A stretch of DNA of 64,000 nt, taken from Glandiceps talaboti. Taxonomy: Eukaryota > Hemichordata > Enteropneusta > Spengelidae. The notes beneath the pieces are model-generated. The model searched no databases. It saw only the letters and a list, made by a program, of their open reading frames with translations, and was not told where the DNA came from. The stretch lies in NCBI RefSeq assembly GCF_964340395.1, contig NC_135552.1:12469694-12533693 (forward strand), given 5' to 3'. This document shows, one piece after another, positions 50,902 to 62,375 of the stretch (position 1 is the stretch's first letter; the number at the start of each line of letters is the position of its first letter). A program made the position numbers and the translations under genes.

Positions 50902-52340
50902 GTAGGGCCAGATGGTATTGCCGCTGAACAAATTAAATATGCTAATGGTCGCCTTCATATCTTGCTTTCATGTTTGTTTACAGCTGCTCACGTTCATGGT
51001 TATTTACCGTCTCGTATGTTGGACACTATTTTGGTGCCTATTGTTAAAAACAAAACTGGTGATGTCACCGACGCAAGTAATTACCGTCCTATAGCCATTG
51101 CTACCGTCATCTCGAAACTATATGAAATTATGATACTCAGTAAATGTGATAATTCTCTTAGCACCACTGATTACCAATTTGGGTTTAAAGAAAGACACTC
51201 TACCGACATGTGTGTCTTTTTACTTAAAGAAATTATTGACTTTTATAACCGTCACAATACGCCTGTGTTTCTGTGTTTTTTAGATGCCACTAAGGCTTTT
51301 GATCGAGTGAACCACTGGACACTTTTTCGTAAATTGCTTGACAGAAATGTACCTATTTTCATCGTCAGAATTTTAGTTTATTGGTATCGGCATCAACGAT
51401 TTTGTATCAGATGGGGATCCGTCTTGTCTGAGCAATTTCCTATAAGTAATGGTGTTAGACAAGGTGGCATTCTATCGCCTCGTCTTTTTACAGTGTATAT
51501 CGATAGTTTAAGTAGCTCGCTTACTGGGACTAAGATTGGCTGTCACCTTGGAGGTAAATGTCTTAACCATCTCGTGTATGCTGATGATATTGTTTTGATA
51601 TGTCCGTCAGTTAAATGTCTCAACAGTCTTGTAAAAACGTGTTGTAAATATGCTATGAAGCACGATATTATTTTCAATCCCAAGAAGACTAAATGCCTGT
51701 CTATCATGCCACCAAGATGTAATATTTCAAACATTCCTCAGGTGAAGCTTAACAATACAGTGCTCCCATTTGTAAACAAGCATTCGTATTTAGGTGTTAT
51801 TTTTAATTCTGACGGTAATGACAATGACGATATCAGACGTCAAATGAGATCATTTTATGCCAAGGCTAACACTCTTATTCGTAATTTTTGGAATTGTTCA
51901 TATTCTGTTAAATGTACTTTATTTCAAGCGTATTGTTCGTCAATGTATTGTTCGCATATTTGGAGTGTTTATACCAGTAAGTGTTTTAATGATGTACGAG
52001 TTGCGTACAATAATGCTTTTAGAATTTTACTTGGTATCAAGAGGCGTGTTAGTATTTCTAACATGTTTGTTCGTAGTTTCATTATGACTTTTGAAAGTAA
52101 GCAGCGTATTCTGAAATCTAAATTTTATTTTAGACTTAAAGCGAGTAATAATATTTTGATTGCTGCATCGTTGTCAGATTTTGTCATTTTTAATAGTAAA
52201 TTTTGGAGAAGATTCTTTATTGAATGTTTTTAAATGTGTACTGTAAATTAGTCTTTTTGTGTCTGTTTTTATGTTGTTCGTGCAATTTATTTTGTTTATG
52301 AGCTTGCTCTCGAAATAAAACTATTATTATTATTATTATT
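50902..52340 (+). mobile_element. 5'-truncated non-LTR retrotransposon (LINE)
   Basis: An insertion of about 1.44 kb with one uninterrupted reading frame and an ATT tail. The direct flanks ttattaaaca lie at 50892-50901 and 52339-52348, the right one overlapping the tail. The surrounding sequence resumes the ZNF flank (gtgtcctacttgaaaaa). Confidence 0.88.
50905..52233 (+). CDS. Reverse transcriptase domain of the truncated LINE
   Basis: The frame is open from GPDGIAAEQIKYANG to the stop at 52233. Typical RT blocks appear in order: NYRPIAIATVISKLYE, FGFKERHSTD, CFLDATKAFDRVNH (first catalytic Asp), NGVRQGGILSPRLFTVYIDS and VYADDIVL (YADD catalytic pair), then FNPKKTKCL and LGVIFNSDG of the thumb region. 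The upstream endonuclease and the start of the ORF are missing, so it cannot move by itself. The lack of frameshifts suggests a fairly recent insertion. The clade (CR1/L2, Daphne or similar) is not settled from reading alone. Confidence 0.9.
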   Translation, partial: GPDGIAAEQIKYANGRLHILLSCLFTAAHVHGYLPSRMLDTILVPIVKNKTGDVTDASNYRPIAIATVISKLYEIMILSKCDNSLSTTDYQFGFKERHSTDMCVFLLKEIIDFYNRHNTPVFLCFLDATKAFDRVNHWTLFRKLLDRNVPIFIVRILVYWYRHQRFCIRWGSVLSEQFPISNGVRQGGILSPRLFTVYIDSLSSSLTGTKIGCHLGGKCLNHLVYADDIVLICPSVKCLNSLVKTCCKYAMKHDIIFNPKKTKCLSIMPPRCNISNIPQVKLNNTVLPFVNKHSYLGVIFNSDGNDNDDIRRQMRSFYAKANTLIRNFWNCSYSVKCTLFQAYCSSMYCSHIWSVYTSKCFNDVRVAYNNAFRILLGIKRRVSISNMFVRSFIMTFESKQRILKSKFYFRLKASNNILIAASLSDFVIFNSKFWRRFFIECF

Positions 52341-52349
52341 ATTAAACAT

Positions 52350-53170
52350 TTTTTTTATGTCGGTGTCCTACTTGAAAAAACAAAGTGAAACAACATTGAC
52401 CAAGTCTGTGTTTGTGACTCGATGAATTGCAAAAGATTGAAAAATGTTTGTTTTTGTACATTTGACATTTGCCTTTTTGCAATATTATGCAAATATACCT
52501 AGCAATAAGACCACACCCATACCAACAGCCAAATAAAGTTTTCTGCCATTGGTGCTATGTTACACAACTGGCCCTAGCAACCATGACCACACCCTTAGCA
52601 ACAATCAAATGAAATTGTATATTGCAAAGTTCACAGCGATTAATAAGCAAGTGGATAAACATTCAAACAAATGTATGCAAATGTGCCTGGCAAAACGACC
52701 ATGTTCATAGCAACAGCCAAATGGTGTACATTGTAAAGATGAAAACAGGGATTAATAGGTAAGTGGATAAACATTCAAAAAAAGTATGCAAATATGCCTA
52801 GCAACAAGACCATGTCCTTAGTAACAGCCAAATGGTTGTGTATACATGTATTGCAAATATGACAACAGGGATTAATCAAGTATGAAGGATTTCTTTATTT
52901 TAATAACAGAACATACCTCTGTTTATCCCTGGAGTCGTCATCTTAAACTTCCAGTCAATCAAAGAATTTGTGTATATTGCAAGAATACCACAATATTGTA
53001 GAAAATGAATTTACCTTTCTATTTGTATGTCCTATATACATGAACACTATTAGAGACAAGTTCTTTCCATCACCGACACGTACATATGAACAGAAGCATA
53101 TTGAAGTCCTCTCCTGTACAAATAAACCTGCTCTTTCTTAACTATAATTGCATTGGGCTTTCAAATGGAG
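52350..53170. repeat. ccatagcaacagccaaat-family repeat and LINE-tail relic
   Basis: A copy of the pair downstream of ZNF-F. The relic is at about 52980-53160. Confidence 0.75.
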
Positions 53171-53339
53171 AGATTCTCTTCAAGTTAATTGTAACAAGGG
53201 TTCATGTACTTTATTCATTTGTATGTAATTATTTACCATTAGTACAGTTGTCAAAATGCTTTTCAGTCACTGCCCACCTCCATCCTTGTATTTACTTTGT
53301 AATTATATGTACAATGAGCAAAAGACCTGTTTGAACATA

Positions 53340-53440
53340 CTGAACTGAATTAAAACTTTAAGTTGCGTGTATCCTCGTGATGTTTCAGAGTGCTAATGCG
53401 ATTAAACCCTTTACCACACTCTTTACAAACAAATGGTCTT
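53340..53440 (-). pseudogene. Relic finger after the ZNF-F stop
   Basis: A one-base gain in the A-rich linker creates the stop. In the other frame [20 protein letters not shown] follows, then a short deletion. Confidence 0.8.
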
Positions 53441-55474
53441 TTATTTTTTGTGTATTGTCATGTGATGTTTCAGAGTGCAATTATGATTAAACCCTTTACC
53501 ACACACTTTACATATAAAGGGTCTTTCATTTGCGTGTAGCATCATGTGCTGTTTCAGATTACCATTTCGAGTAAACCCTTTACCACATTTTGTACATAGA
53601 AATGATCTTTTATTTGTGTGTATCCTCATGTGATTGTTCAGAGTTCTATACTGATTAAACCCTTTACCACAATCTTTACATACAAATGATCTTTCATTTG
53701 TATGTATTCTCATGTGTTCAATTAGATGACAACGGCGATTAAACCTTTTACCACATTCTTTACATACAAATGGTCTTTCATTTGTGTGTATTTTGATGTG
53801 CTCTTTCAGCATGCTATTTTGAGCAAATCCTTTTCCACACTCTTTACATACATATGGTCTTTCATTTGTGTGTACTGTCATGTGACGCTTCAGAGTGAAA
53901 TTATGATTAAATCCTTTACCACATTCTTTACATACAAATGGTCTTTCATTTGTGTGTACCTTCATGTGCTCTTTCAGCATGCTATTTTGAGCAAATCCTT
54001 TTCCACACTCTTTACACATAAAGGGTCTTTCTTCGGTGTGTATTGTCATGTGACGTTTCAGATTACCGCTCTGTGTAAACCCTTTCCCACACTCTTTACA
54101 CATAAAGGGTCTTTCATTTGTGTGTGTTTTCATGTGTACAGTTAGATGACTATTGTCAATAAACCCTTTGCCACACTCTTTACATACAAATGGTCTTTCA
54201 TTTGTGTGTATTGTCATGTGACGTTGCAGATTACCACTCTGAATAAACCCTTTGCCACACTCATTACATACATATGGTCTTTCATTTGTGTGTATTTTCA
54301 TGTGTCTCTTCAGTTGTCTATGGTGCTTGAACCCTTTCCCACACTTTTTACATACAAATGATATTTCATTAGAAATCTTCTCTCTTGTTCTTTCTGTATC
54401 ACCACAGTTATATTTCTCAGCATTGTGTTCATGCTCATCTTCCGCATTCATAGCACAAGAAAAAGCCACTTGCTGTATCCCTATAGGAAAGGTGTTTTCA
54501 CTAATACAATGTCCATGGACTCCTGTAGACATGCTACATTCTGCATTTTCCAATGTGGTTAATTGTTTAGTTGCTGTGTTATTGTCTGGGTCTTCAGCTG
54601 TGGTCAGTTGTTCAGTTGCTGTGTTATAGTCTGGGTTTTCAGCTGTGGTCAGTTGTTCAGTTTCCTTGTTATATTCTGTGCCTTCCACTTCAGTTAGTTG
54701 TTTAGTTGCCTTGTGATAGTGTGGGTCTTCCATTGTGGTTAGTTGCTTAGTTGCCATGTTATAGTCTGTGTCTTCCACTTTGGTTACTTGTTTAATTGTG
54801 TTGTTATATTCTGGATCTTCCACTATGGTTAGTTTATTAGTTGCCCTGTGATAGTCTGGGTCTTCCACTGTCGTTAGTTGGTGAGTTGTTTTACTATTAA
54901 CAGTTTGGACAGGGTATAGAAAGTCTTCACTTGCTACTTTCCAATAATTTTGTTCAGTGTCAATGTCATGGTCATGTTGTATCACAGCATCTTCTAATTT
55001 TATTGACATATACTCCTGCACTGTGTCATTGGAAAAGATATTTTCTGCAACAATACTTCCTGTGGTTTCAACCTTGACTTGGAAAGATTTATCAGTCTCA
55101 AATACATCTGTTGGTTCAGGTTTGATGTTTATTCTTAATTCATCATCATAACCCTGTTTGTTCTTATCTTCCTGTTTCACCATTACATCCTCTCTGTCCT
55201 GTCTCTGTTCTTCATTAGAACAGAAAGGTGATTCCACTGTACTGCACATAGTACTATTTTCCTGACTAGTGCAATGCAGCTCATTGTACTCGGAATATTC
55301 CTGCTTCACCATCACATCCTTTCTGTCCTGTCTCTGCTCTTCATCTTTCACTAAGATTTGTTCATTTGAACTGATACATGATTCAAGCACATTACACACA
55401 ATATCACTCTTCTGATGACTGCATGGCAGATAGATGTTCTCAGAATCTTCTTGCTTGACATGAATCTCCTCCAT
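53441..55474 (-). CDS. ZNF-F: 11-finger C2H2 protein with seven SUMO-like motifs
   Basis: A 677-residue protein starting MEEIHVKQE. It has the most complete N-terminus seen: psi-K-x-E at 6-9 (VKQE), 42-45 (VKDE), 56-59 and 99-102 (VKQE), 117-120 (IKPE), 133-136 (VKVE) and 158-161 (IKLE). Residues 6-54 and 56-97 are two copies of one module (VKQE, then a C-x8-C pair, then NEEQRQDR), and a third partial copy starts at 99. Seven 15-residue repeats plus a partial one follow, then eleven fingers from about residue 369. The usual splice acceptor just before the ATG reads TACGG instead of TACAG, so the first exon must join elsewhere; CACAAG| three nt before the ATG is a possible substitute. The protein ends TIHKK at a linker frameshift. 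Confidence 0.92.
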   Translation of the reverse strand: MEEIHVKQEDSENIYLPCSHQKSDIVCNVLESCISSNEQILVKDEEQRQDRKDVMVKQEYSEYNELHCTSQENSTMCSTVESPFCSNEEQRQDREDVMVKQEDKNKQGYDDELRINIKPEPTDVFETDKSFQVKVETTGSIVAENIFSNDTVQEYMSIKLEDAVIQHDHDIDTEQNYWKVASEDFLYPVQTVNSKTTHQLTTVEDPDYHRATNKLTIVEDPEYNNTIKQVTKVEDTDYNMATKQLTTMEDPHYHKATKQLTEVEGTEYNKETEQLTTAENPDYNTATEQLTTAEDPDNNTATKQLTTLENAECSMSTGVHGHCISENTFPIGIQQVAFSCAMNAEDEHEHNAEKYNCGDTERTREKISNEISFVCKKCGKGFKHHRQLKRHMKIHTNERPYVCNECGKGFIQSGNLQRHMTIHTNERPFVCKECGKGFIDNSHLTVHMKTHTNERPFMCKECGKGFTQSGNLKRHMTIHTEERPFMCKECGKGFAQNSMLKEHMKVHTNERPFVCKECGKGFNHNFTLKRHMTVHTNERPYVCKECGKGFAQNSMLKEHIKIHTNERPFVCKECGKRFNRRCHLIEHMRIHTNERSFVCKDCGKGFNQYRTLNNHMRIHTNKRSFLCTKCGKGFTRNGNLKQHMMLHANERPFICKVCGKGFNHNCTLKHHMTIHKK

Positions 55475-55484
55475 GTCTTGTGAA

Positions 55485-56115
55485 TACCCGTACCATCCAA
55501 GAATCAGATATCTGTTTGAGAAAAATGAGTGTGGAGGTGTAAATCATAACAATAGTGTGTAGAAACTAGACTGTAATGAGACTTTTCTCCTGAGAACTCA
55601 AGGCATTCACAAATAAATCAGTTAATTTACCCAAATAAATATAAACTACATTGTATAACAGTGGGCAAGTGGGACATCAGAAAAAAGCTCACAGCTAGTC
55701 TGTTCCTTATTATACAAAATGCAGAGTTGAAATTATAATGTTTTGTACAATATTTACTGCCATACAGGATAGACAGTGGAAGTTGTCGGAATACTGTATA
55801 AAAGATTGGTTATGTTAGCCTATTGATTTGTAATCAAACTCTGGACTATTTTCATAGAGGTAGAAGGTGATTCTATGAATAAATTAAAAAAAGTGAATAA
55901 ATTAATGATTGAAAAATAATAGCGACCTGCACAAGTTACACTCACTTCCCCACAGTGACCGACAGTGGACCGCAACCCGTACAATTAGTTATACTCCCAG
56001 GCCTGCAGTAACCTGCAGCAGCCCACCACCTGCACAAAGTGACTCGCAGTGTACCCCACAACCCACACAATAGTTATACCCATAAATGTCAAGTAAACAT
56101 TGTTAGTATACCTAC
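55485..56115 (-). other. ZNF-F intron
   Basis: The donor at 56115 is conserved but the acceptor is altered (see ZNF-F). It includes a SINE-like piece near 55,580 shared with the ZNF-D intron. Confidence 0.5.
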
Positions 56116-56290
56116 CCCAGACGTTTTGCGATATACAGCTATATGTTACTGAATGTAGTTCTAAAACAGAAAACAGAGAGCGAAGAACATACGCGAGTTC
56201 AAACGATATAACAATTAACACCATAGAGATCATGAAAGAGCGCCATCATGCAGTGACCTCAGTTGAACCATGCTCAACATGACAAGCAAC
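56116..56290 (-). promoter_or_regulatory. ZNF-F noncoding first exon and promoter block
   Basis: The donor edge is at 56116 and GATGGCGC at 56240-56247. It resembles the ZNF-E block most (gagcgccatcatgcagtgac). Confidence 0.58.
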
Positions 56291-56499
56291 AAGGGTGCGT
56301 TTCATCATATAATTCTTTATTACTTAACAACATGCTGTGGAAAGCATGGTATAGTAAATACAATACAATACAAGACAAAATACAATACACATTACTTGTC
56401 TGCTGAGGATATCTTTCGAGATGTATCTAAAAGGAATTTGGCAAAAGGAAGTTTATCATAGGGTAGGGCACGTACTATTTGTTAGATCGTTGTTTTCCT

Positions 56500-57020
56500 T
56501 GTCAGTGCACGCATCATTTAAAAAACCCCGGGCCCGTGTTGGTCTTTTTTTCCGTGTTTGTCCAGCCCATGCTGTCTGCAGATCTGGGGGAAATACAAAA
56601 ATAATGCTCCCTACATCAGTGAAGACAACTGCAGAGTCAATCATGAACAAGCAAATAACATCTGCCCCCACATATACACTTGCTTTAAAGTACTGAATAA
56701 AAAGAACAGTATTAAACTGCCATAAATAGTAGACTGATTGACAGCTTTGTTGAATTGCATTATCCTGACCGAAATTTTTTTTTTTGACCTTATCACATAC
56801 AAGAAAATCAAGGAAAATGTTGCCATATGTTGATGGCTGATATTCAATTGCCAAATATATACCAAATTTTACCCTGACCTCAAGAAAAATCGTACAATGA
56901 ATTGAGGTAATGAATAGATTGATTTCACAAACTTAATTAGTCTCGGCATGGATCTATTATCTCAATATAGATCCATGGTCTCAGTTATACACAGCTTCTT
57001 GCCGCAGGGAGCTCAGCCTA
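56500..57020. other. ZNF-F upstream flank, no gene recognized
   Basis: Open frames at 56421-56696 (plus) and 56456-56854 (minus) have no recognizable motif. Confidence 0.6.
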
Positions 57021-57049
57021 TACAAGGACCCCCCCTCCCAAAACGAGAT

Positions 57050-57380
57050 ATATGAGTGCCAGTGGCATTGTAGCACAACCGTATTTGGATGTTGCTATGG
57101 ACATGGTCTTATTGCTATGGATATTTGCATACATTTTTGGAATCTTTATCAACCTGCCTATCCTTCCCACTTTTCATCTTTGAAAATATAAATCATCATT
57201 AAGCTGTTGCTATGGGTGTGGCCCTGTAGCTTGGCATATTTGCATACAGTTTAAAAAAATCTTTACTCATTTACCGACCCATCCCTGTTGTTATCTTTAT
57301 ACTATGCATCATCATCATTTTACTTGCTTAGGACGTGATCATGGTCGCTAGGGCCAATTGTGTCAAAATGTTTTCAACAA
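57050..57380. repeat. ccatagcaacagccaaat-family repeat, opposite orientation
   Basis: It reads ttgctatggacatggtctta on the plus strand, the reverse of the copies downstream of ZNF-C to ZNF-F. A further copy is at 58760-59130. Confidence 0.75.
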
Positions 57381-57399
57381 TAACTGTAAAATTATACCT

Positions 57400-58147
57400 C
57401 GAGAACATCCCCACCAAGTTTCACCATGAAGTTTCAAGATATATGTTTTGGACCAGAATTTATATTTTTTGACCTAATTAGCATATTGCTGATGGGATCA
57501 TCACATTATGAAAATAGCTTCTTCTACACATCCCCAGATGCATCCCTATTACATAGTAACTTTTAGTCAAATCTGCTAAGCACTTTTGGAACTATATATT
57601 TTTGACAAAAAAGACACATTTTTAGACCTCATTAGCATATCACTGATGGGATCATCATGTTATGAAGAATTCTTAATCTAAATCCCCCTAACAATGCTCC
57701 CGTCAAATTTCACCCAATCTGCTGATTAGTTTTGGAATTATACTAATTCATAGATTTTTGACCAAAAAGGCACCTCACTGATGGGATCATCATGTCATGA
57801 ACAATACTTAAATCTAAACTCTACTAAGAACATTCCCATCATATTTCAACCCAATCTGCCAAAAATACATATTGTTATACCTAATTTGCATATCACTGAT
57901 TGAATCATCATGTCATGAACACTTCTTAATCTAAATACCTCGAAGAACATTCGAACCAAATTTCAGATGGGTCTGCTAAGTAGTTTTGGAGTTTAAGTTT
58001 GTTGACAAAAAAAAATACATTTCTTGACCCAAATCACACAGTCACACAATATCATTTTGATTTGAACAAATTTCCAACTAGACACCCAAGGTAATACATC
58101 CATCAAATATCATTGCAATTTGTCCAGCGGTGTCTGAGTTTAAGTTG

Positions 58148-58198
<51 letters not shown>

Positions 58199-58200
58199 TG
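57400..58200. repeat. About 110-bp tandem repeat (gatgggatcatcatg family) ending in an AC run
   Basis: About five units share tgatgggatcatca, catattgctgatggg or a variant, and aatctgctaa. The block ends in the AC run 58149-58197. A shorter copy with the same AC ending lies at 60660-60950. Confidence 0.85.
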
Positions 58201-59228
58201 CCATGTCTATAGCACTACTGAACCTTCTCAGTTCAGTTGCACTAAAAATGTTTTCTACAATTCTTGTTGATGTAATTTAACAAGTTATTTGCATAATCAA
58301 TGATTTTATTGTAATATTAAATATTTCATTTGTTTATGTGTGGCAAAATGTTGTCAGTGTGTTTTTCTTAGAAACAGAAACTGTATTTTTCATTGCCTTT
58401 ATTTGTATTAACTTAAAGAGACTTCACATTACTTCACATCATTATCTAACAAAAGACAAAACAAAGTACACACTCTAACTTTAATTTGTTTTATTTAAAA
58501 AACAGTAGCAAGTTGGTAACCCTGTAGGACTGCTTAGCACTTTTACACAGAGAATAAGTTATTATTATTATCATCAAGAACAGTATAATGGTATTAGAAG
58601 CTCTTCTGGACGTGGCCTGTACTGTTAATTAATAATAATAATAATAACAATAATAAATAAGCACTTGAATTATAGAGTGCCATATATCCAGAAAGTGTTA
58701 GGCACGTTTAATACAGGAACTATTAAAATGAGACTGATCAAGAAAAAAGTTTAATTTTCTGTAATTATTAATGTGGGTCTTCTTGCTAGACATACATTCT
58801 TTGAAGATTCATTCCCATGCCTTCCTATCCATGGTGTTAATGTTATACCTGCTATATACACCATCATTTAATGTTACTACCTTTTTTCTCGGCATATCTG
58901 AATACAATTTCGCAATGCTCATTCATTTACCTTCCCATCACCAGTGTTATTTTGGCATTATATGTCATGTTGCTATGGGCATGGTCTTGTTGCTAAGGGC
59001 ATTTGCATATTTAAAAATGTTTATTCACTTGCCTACCTATCCCTGTTGCTATAATTGTCAAGAAACCTATCATTTGACTGTTGCTAAGGGCGGTCATGTT
59101 GTTAGGGCCAATTACATAATTATGACACATTCATAATTTGCACACTAACACTTTCAGAATCATAACCAAATTTCATCACCAGTAGTTTGAGGTAAAGCTC
59201 AACACCAAAATCATTCGCATCATCCACA
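58201..59228. other. Intergenic; ZNF 3'-flank-like piece and repeat, no gene
   Basis: The part 58,290-58,490 resembles the ZNF 3'-flank block. AAT/ATT runs lie at 58,560 and 58,630. The part 58,760-59,130 is the ccatagcaacagccaaat-family repeat in the opposite orientation. Confidence 0.6.
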
Positions 59229-60456
59229 CAGGGTTCGTACACTTAAAGCAAAACAAAATTCCAGGACTTTCCAGGGGTTTTTCGTCAGTTTTCCAGGGGT
59301 ATTCATATTGATTTTGGCCATTTTCCAGGGGTGTTGACACTAAAGTAATGACTAATTAAAAAAAAATGTGCACTGCTACTCCATTTGAAAAAAAAAATTG
59401 CTGCAGGACTGACAGTAGAAAGAAAAAATTGCTGTCACTCTGACTGGAAAAAAAAAATTGCTCCATACCCCCCCCCCCGAAATCAAATGGTTCTCTCCTA
59501 AGTAGCCGTTTCGTCAAGCTAGTACACTGATCGTGTATGATTGAATCGCAGCATTCGTCAGTCTAATTCAGACATATACAGAAAAATAAATAATTTTTTT
59601 CTTCAAAATTTTGAATGAAAACGTCATTTACGTTACGAAATTTCGAGCTATGAATAACTGAATACATTCATCGCTTGCGTCTCGATGTTTATGTCCTGAT
59701 GCCACGAGTTGCGGAACATCGCGATTTCTCAACTCAACTTGACCACTGACGAATGTTACTGTACCGAAAACATAAAACAGTAGTTTATTCTTTTAGAACA
59801 TGTAACACAAATACCCATTTATCGACGACATAAAAGTCAAAACCGTACTTCCACAACCCGGAAATTCAACTGCACTTCCATAGGCCGTAGTATTGCCATG
59901 CCTGAGTTTCTAGTAGTAGTATGTCGGACTCGTGCGCCGAACTTGTAACACTTTCTAGTCGTGGTTGATGATGCTTTGATACTCGCTACAATGTTACGAT
60001 AATCTTGTTAACAGACCCACTGTTACCCCTGGCCGGGACTGTTACAATATCATGTCCCTGAAATGGCGACTGGGAGATGGAGTAGCAATATGCAAGATCG
60101 AAACAAACACTGCGGTGCCCATTCAACTACGCATAGGCACGGTCTGTGGGGCAAAGTGTCTCGTGGAACGATCGTTTTGACTGTCTGGGTCTAATCATCG
60201 TGAATTTTGATTCACCACCGTGGCGAAAGACTTTGAAAATATTTTCGACATTTTACATTTACGAGATTCAGAATCATATGAATGGGTGGCTCGAGCACAG
60301 ACATGACGATCGTCAATATTAATTGATCGATTGGTCATGATCATTTTCCAGGGTTTTCCAGGGGTAGGGCACATTTTCCAGGGTTTTCCAGGGTTTTCCA
60401 GGGAGGGTTTGAAATTCCAGGGTTTTCCAGGGTTTTCCAGGACCGTACGAACCCTG
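59229..60456. mobile_element. 1.23-kb DNA element with CAGGGTTCGTAC inverted ends
   Basis: The ends CAGGGTTCGTAC and GTACGAACCCTG are inverted copies and are flanked by tccaca at 59223-59228 and 60457-60462. Next to both ends are clusters of ttttccaggg units (59,260-59,340 and 60,345-60,440). The middle has no transposase frame. Ends of this kind are known from hAT-like non-autonomous elements, but the visible flank duplication is 6 rather than 8 bp. Confidence 0.75.
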
Positions 60457-60659
60457 TCCACAAGACAGACAGACAGACAGACAGGCATTTTACAATGAAC
60501 CAAAGTGTAGTTCAGTTTTCAAGTTAGGTAGGCACAGTTTCCAAGCAACCTCACGGAGAGCTTGGTTTCGGTACCATTCACACACAATTGTTACATTATG
60601 TTAAGTACCACATAAAAATTCTTATGGTTTAATTAGATCAATAAAACAATAATTTCTGT

Positions 60660-60913
60660 ATACTCTTTTTGCATGACTGGCATTTCAACTAAAAAATCAT
60701 GGATTTTTAGCCCTAATTTGCGTATTTCTAAAGGGATCATCATGTAATTAATATCACCAGATCTGTACATCCCCAGAAACATCCCTCTGAAATTACAGCC
60801 AAAACAACACAGTTCTTTTGGAATTATAGACTTTTGACTAAAGACACATTTTCAACCCTAATTTGCATATCATCGATGGGATCAATCGGCCAGGCAGTTT
60901 TTGACTTTAAGTC

Positions 60914-60955
<42 letters not shown>
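60660..60955. repeat. gatgggatcatcatg-family repeat with AC run
   Basis: A second, shorter copy of the family at 57400-58200, ending in the AC run 60918-60949. Confidence 0.78.
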
Positions 60956-60956
<1 letters not shown>

Positions 60957-61127
60957 GATATTTCTCAATGACTATAGCACTACTGAACCTAATTCAGTTG
61001 TGCTGAAGAACTTTGTAAAAACATCTTGATTATCTGGAAAAAAGCAACTGTACGCAAGTTAAAATGGCAAGAGATGCATATTAAAACAAAATAAGGTCAG
61101 ATAAATAGTGAACAAGTCAATACCAAC

Positions 61128-62010
61128 TTATTTATAGGCCATAGGCCTGTTAAAAAGGTGAGTTTTAAGATTGGTCTTAAAAGACTTCACTGTTTTACAT
61201 TTCTGTGTATCTGCAGGCAAGGAATTCCATAATTTTGGGGTGACGCAAGAAAAAGCGTGATCTCCACATGACTTCAGTCGGGTTGACATTTCTGTGAGGA
61301 GGTACTTTCCACCAGATCGAAGATTACGAGATGGCTGATGTAGAGAGATGAGGTTGCAGATGTAGTCAGGGGCGATACCATGAACAGCTTGGAAGGTCAA
61401 GAGAAGAATCTTAAATTCAATCCTCTGTTGTATTGGTAACCAGTGAAGTGTACAGTGTTTCTGTGATTCTTTCATACTTCCTGGTCTTTGTGACGAGATG
61501 TGCAGTGTTCTGAACTAGCTGAAGTTTCTTTATACTAGCTTGGGATATGTAAAATAGGAGACTGTTTCCGAAATCCAGCTTTCACATTACAAAGGATATG
61601 AATAAGATGTACAGTTGCTTCCTGTGTCAAGTACTTCCTGATTTTTCCAATATTTCTGATGTGATAGTATGATACTTGATTCACATGATCTTTCATACTC
61701 ATTATTCTGTTCAAGGTAGCTCCAAGGTCTCGTACTTTCACAGCAGGATCTAGGAGTGATTTCACTATCGATAGCATTGGTATTTGGAAAGTTGATCTTT
61801 GACAGAGTCTTGGGTGATCCAAAGAAAATAACTTCTGTTTTGTCTGAGTTGAGTTTCAATAAGTTGCAGTTCATCCATTTGTGGATTTCTGTTACAGTTG
61901 ATTCCATAAGCTGAATAGTGTTATGCATGCCTTCTGAATTTAAAGCACTTGTACAATTGGGTATTATCAGAATACAATTGAAAGTCAACCTGGTAATTAC
62001 GGATGACATT
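61128..62010 (-). pseudogene. Decayed L2/CR1-type LINE fragment
   Basis: The minus frames read HKWMNCNLLKLNSDKTEVIF and VKVRDLGATLNRIMSMKDHV. After frameshifts they continue LHWLPIQQRIEFKILLLTFQ, SRNLRSGGKYLL and FSCVTPKLWNSLP. These are the thumb and C-terminal parts of L2/CR1-like reverse transcriptases. The catalytic part is absent. Confidence 0.85.
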
Positions 62011-62029
62011 TCAAAGAGGTGAATTTGTG

Positions 62030-62375
62030 TATATTGCAAGAATACCACAGATACAAACATTGTAGAAAAAGAATTTCACTTTCTATTTGTATGTTATATA
62101 TACAAAGACATTAGAGATGAGTTCTTTCGATCACTGAGAAAACAAACATATGAACATAAGCTTACTGAAGTCCTCCCCTTTAAAAATAAAACTGTTATTT
62201 TGCAACTATCATTGTATTTATTAAAGGCTTTCAAATGGAGAGATTCTCTTTAAGTTGTAACAAGGGTTAATCCTATTTTACTTGTATTCATGTACTATAT
62301 TCATTTCTATATTTATTTACCATTAGGGTAATTGTCAAAATGCTTTACAGTCACTGTCCATCTCCATCTTTGTAT
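62030..62375. other. ZNF-G 3' flank with LINE-tail relic
   Basis: The relic at 62030-62230 and the shared tail (caatggagagattctctt type) match the flanks of E and F. Confidence 0.6.

Noticed and set aside
61128-61475. Host gene encoding the 115-residue minus frame
   Set aside because: The LHWLPIQQRIEFKILLLTF type of sequence is the standard C-terminus of L2/CR1-like retrotransposons and is broken by frameshifts.
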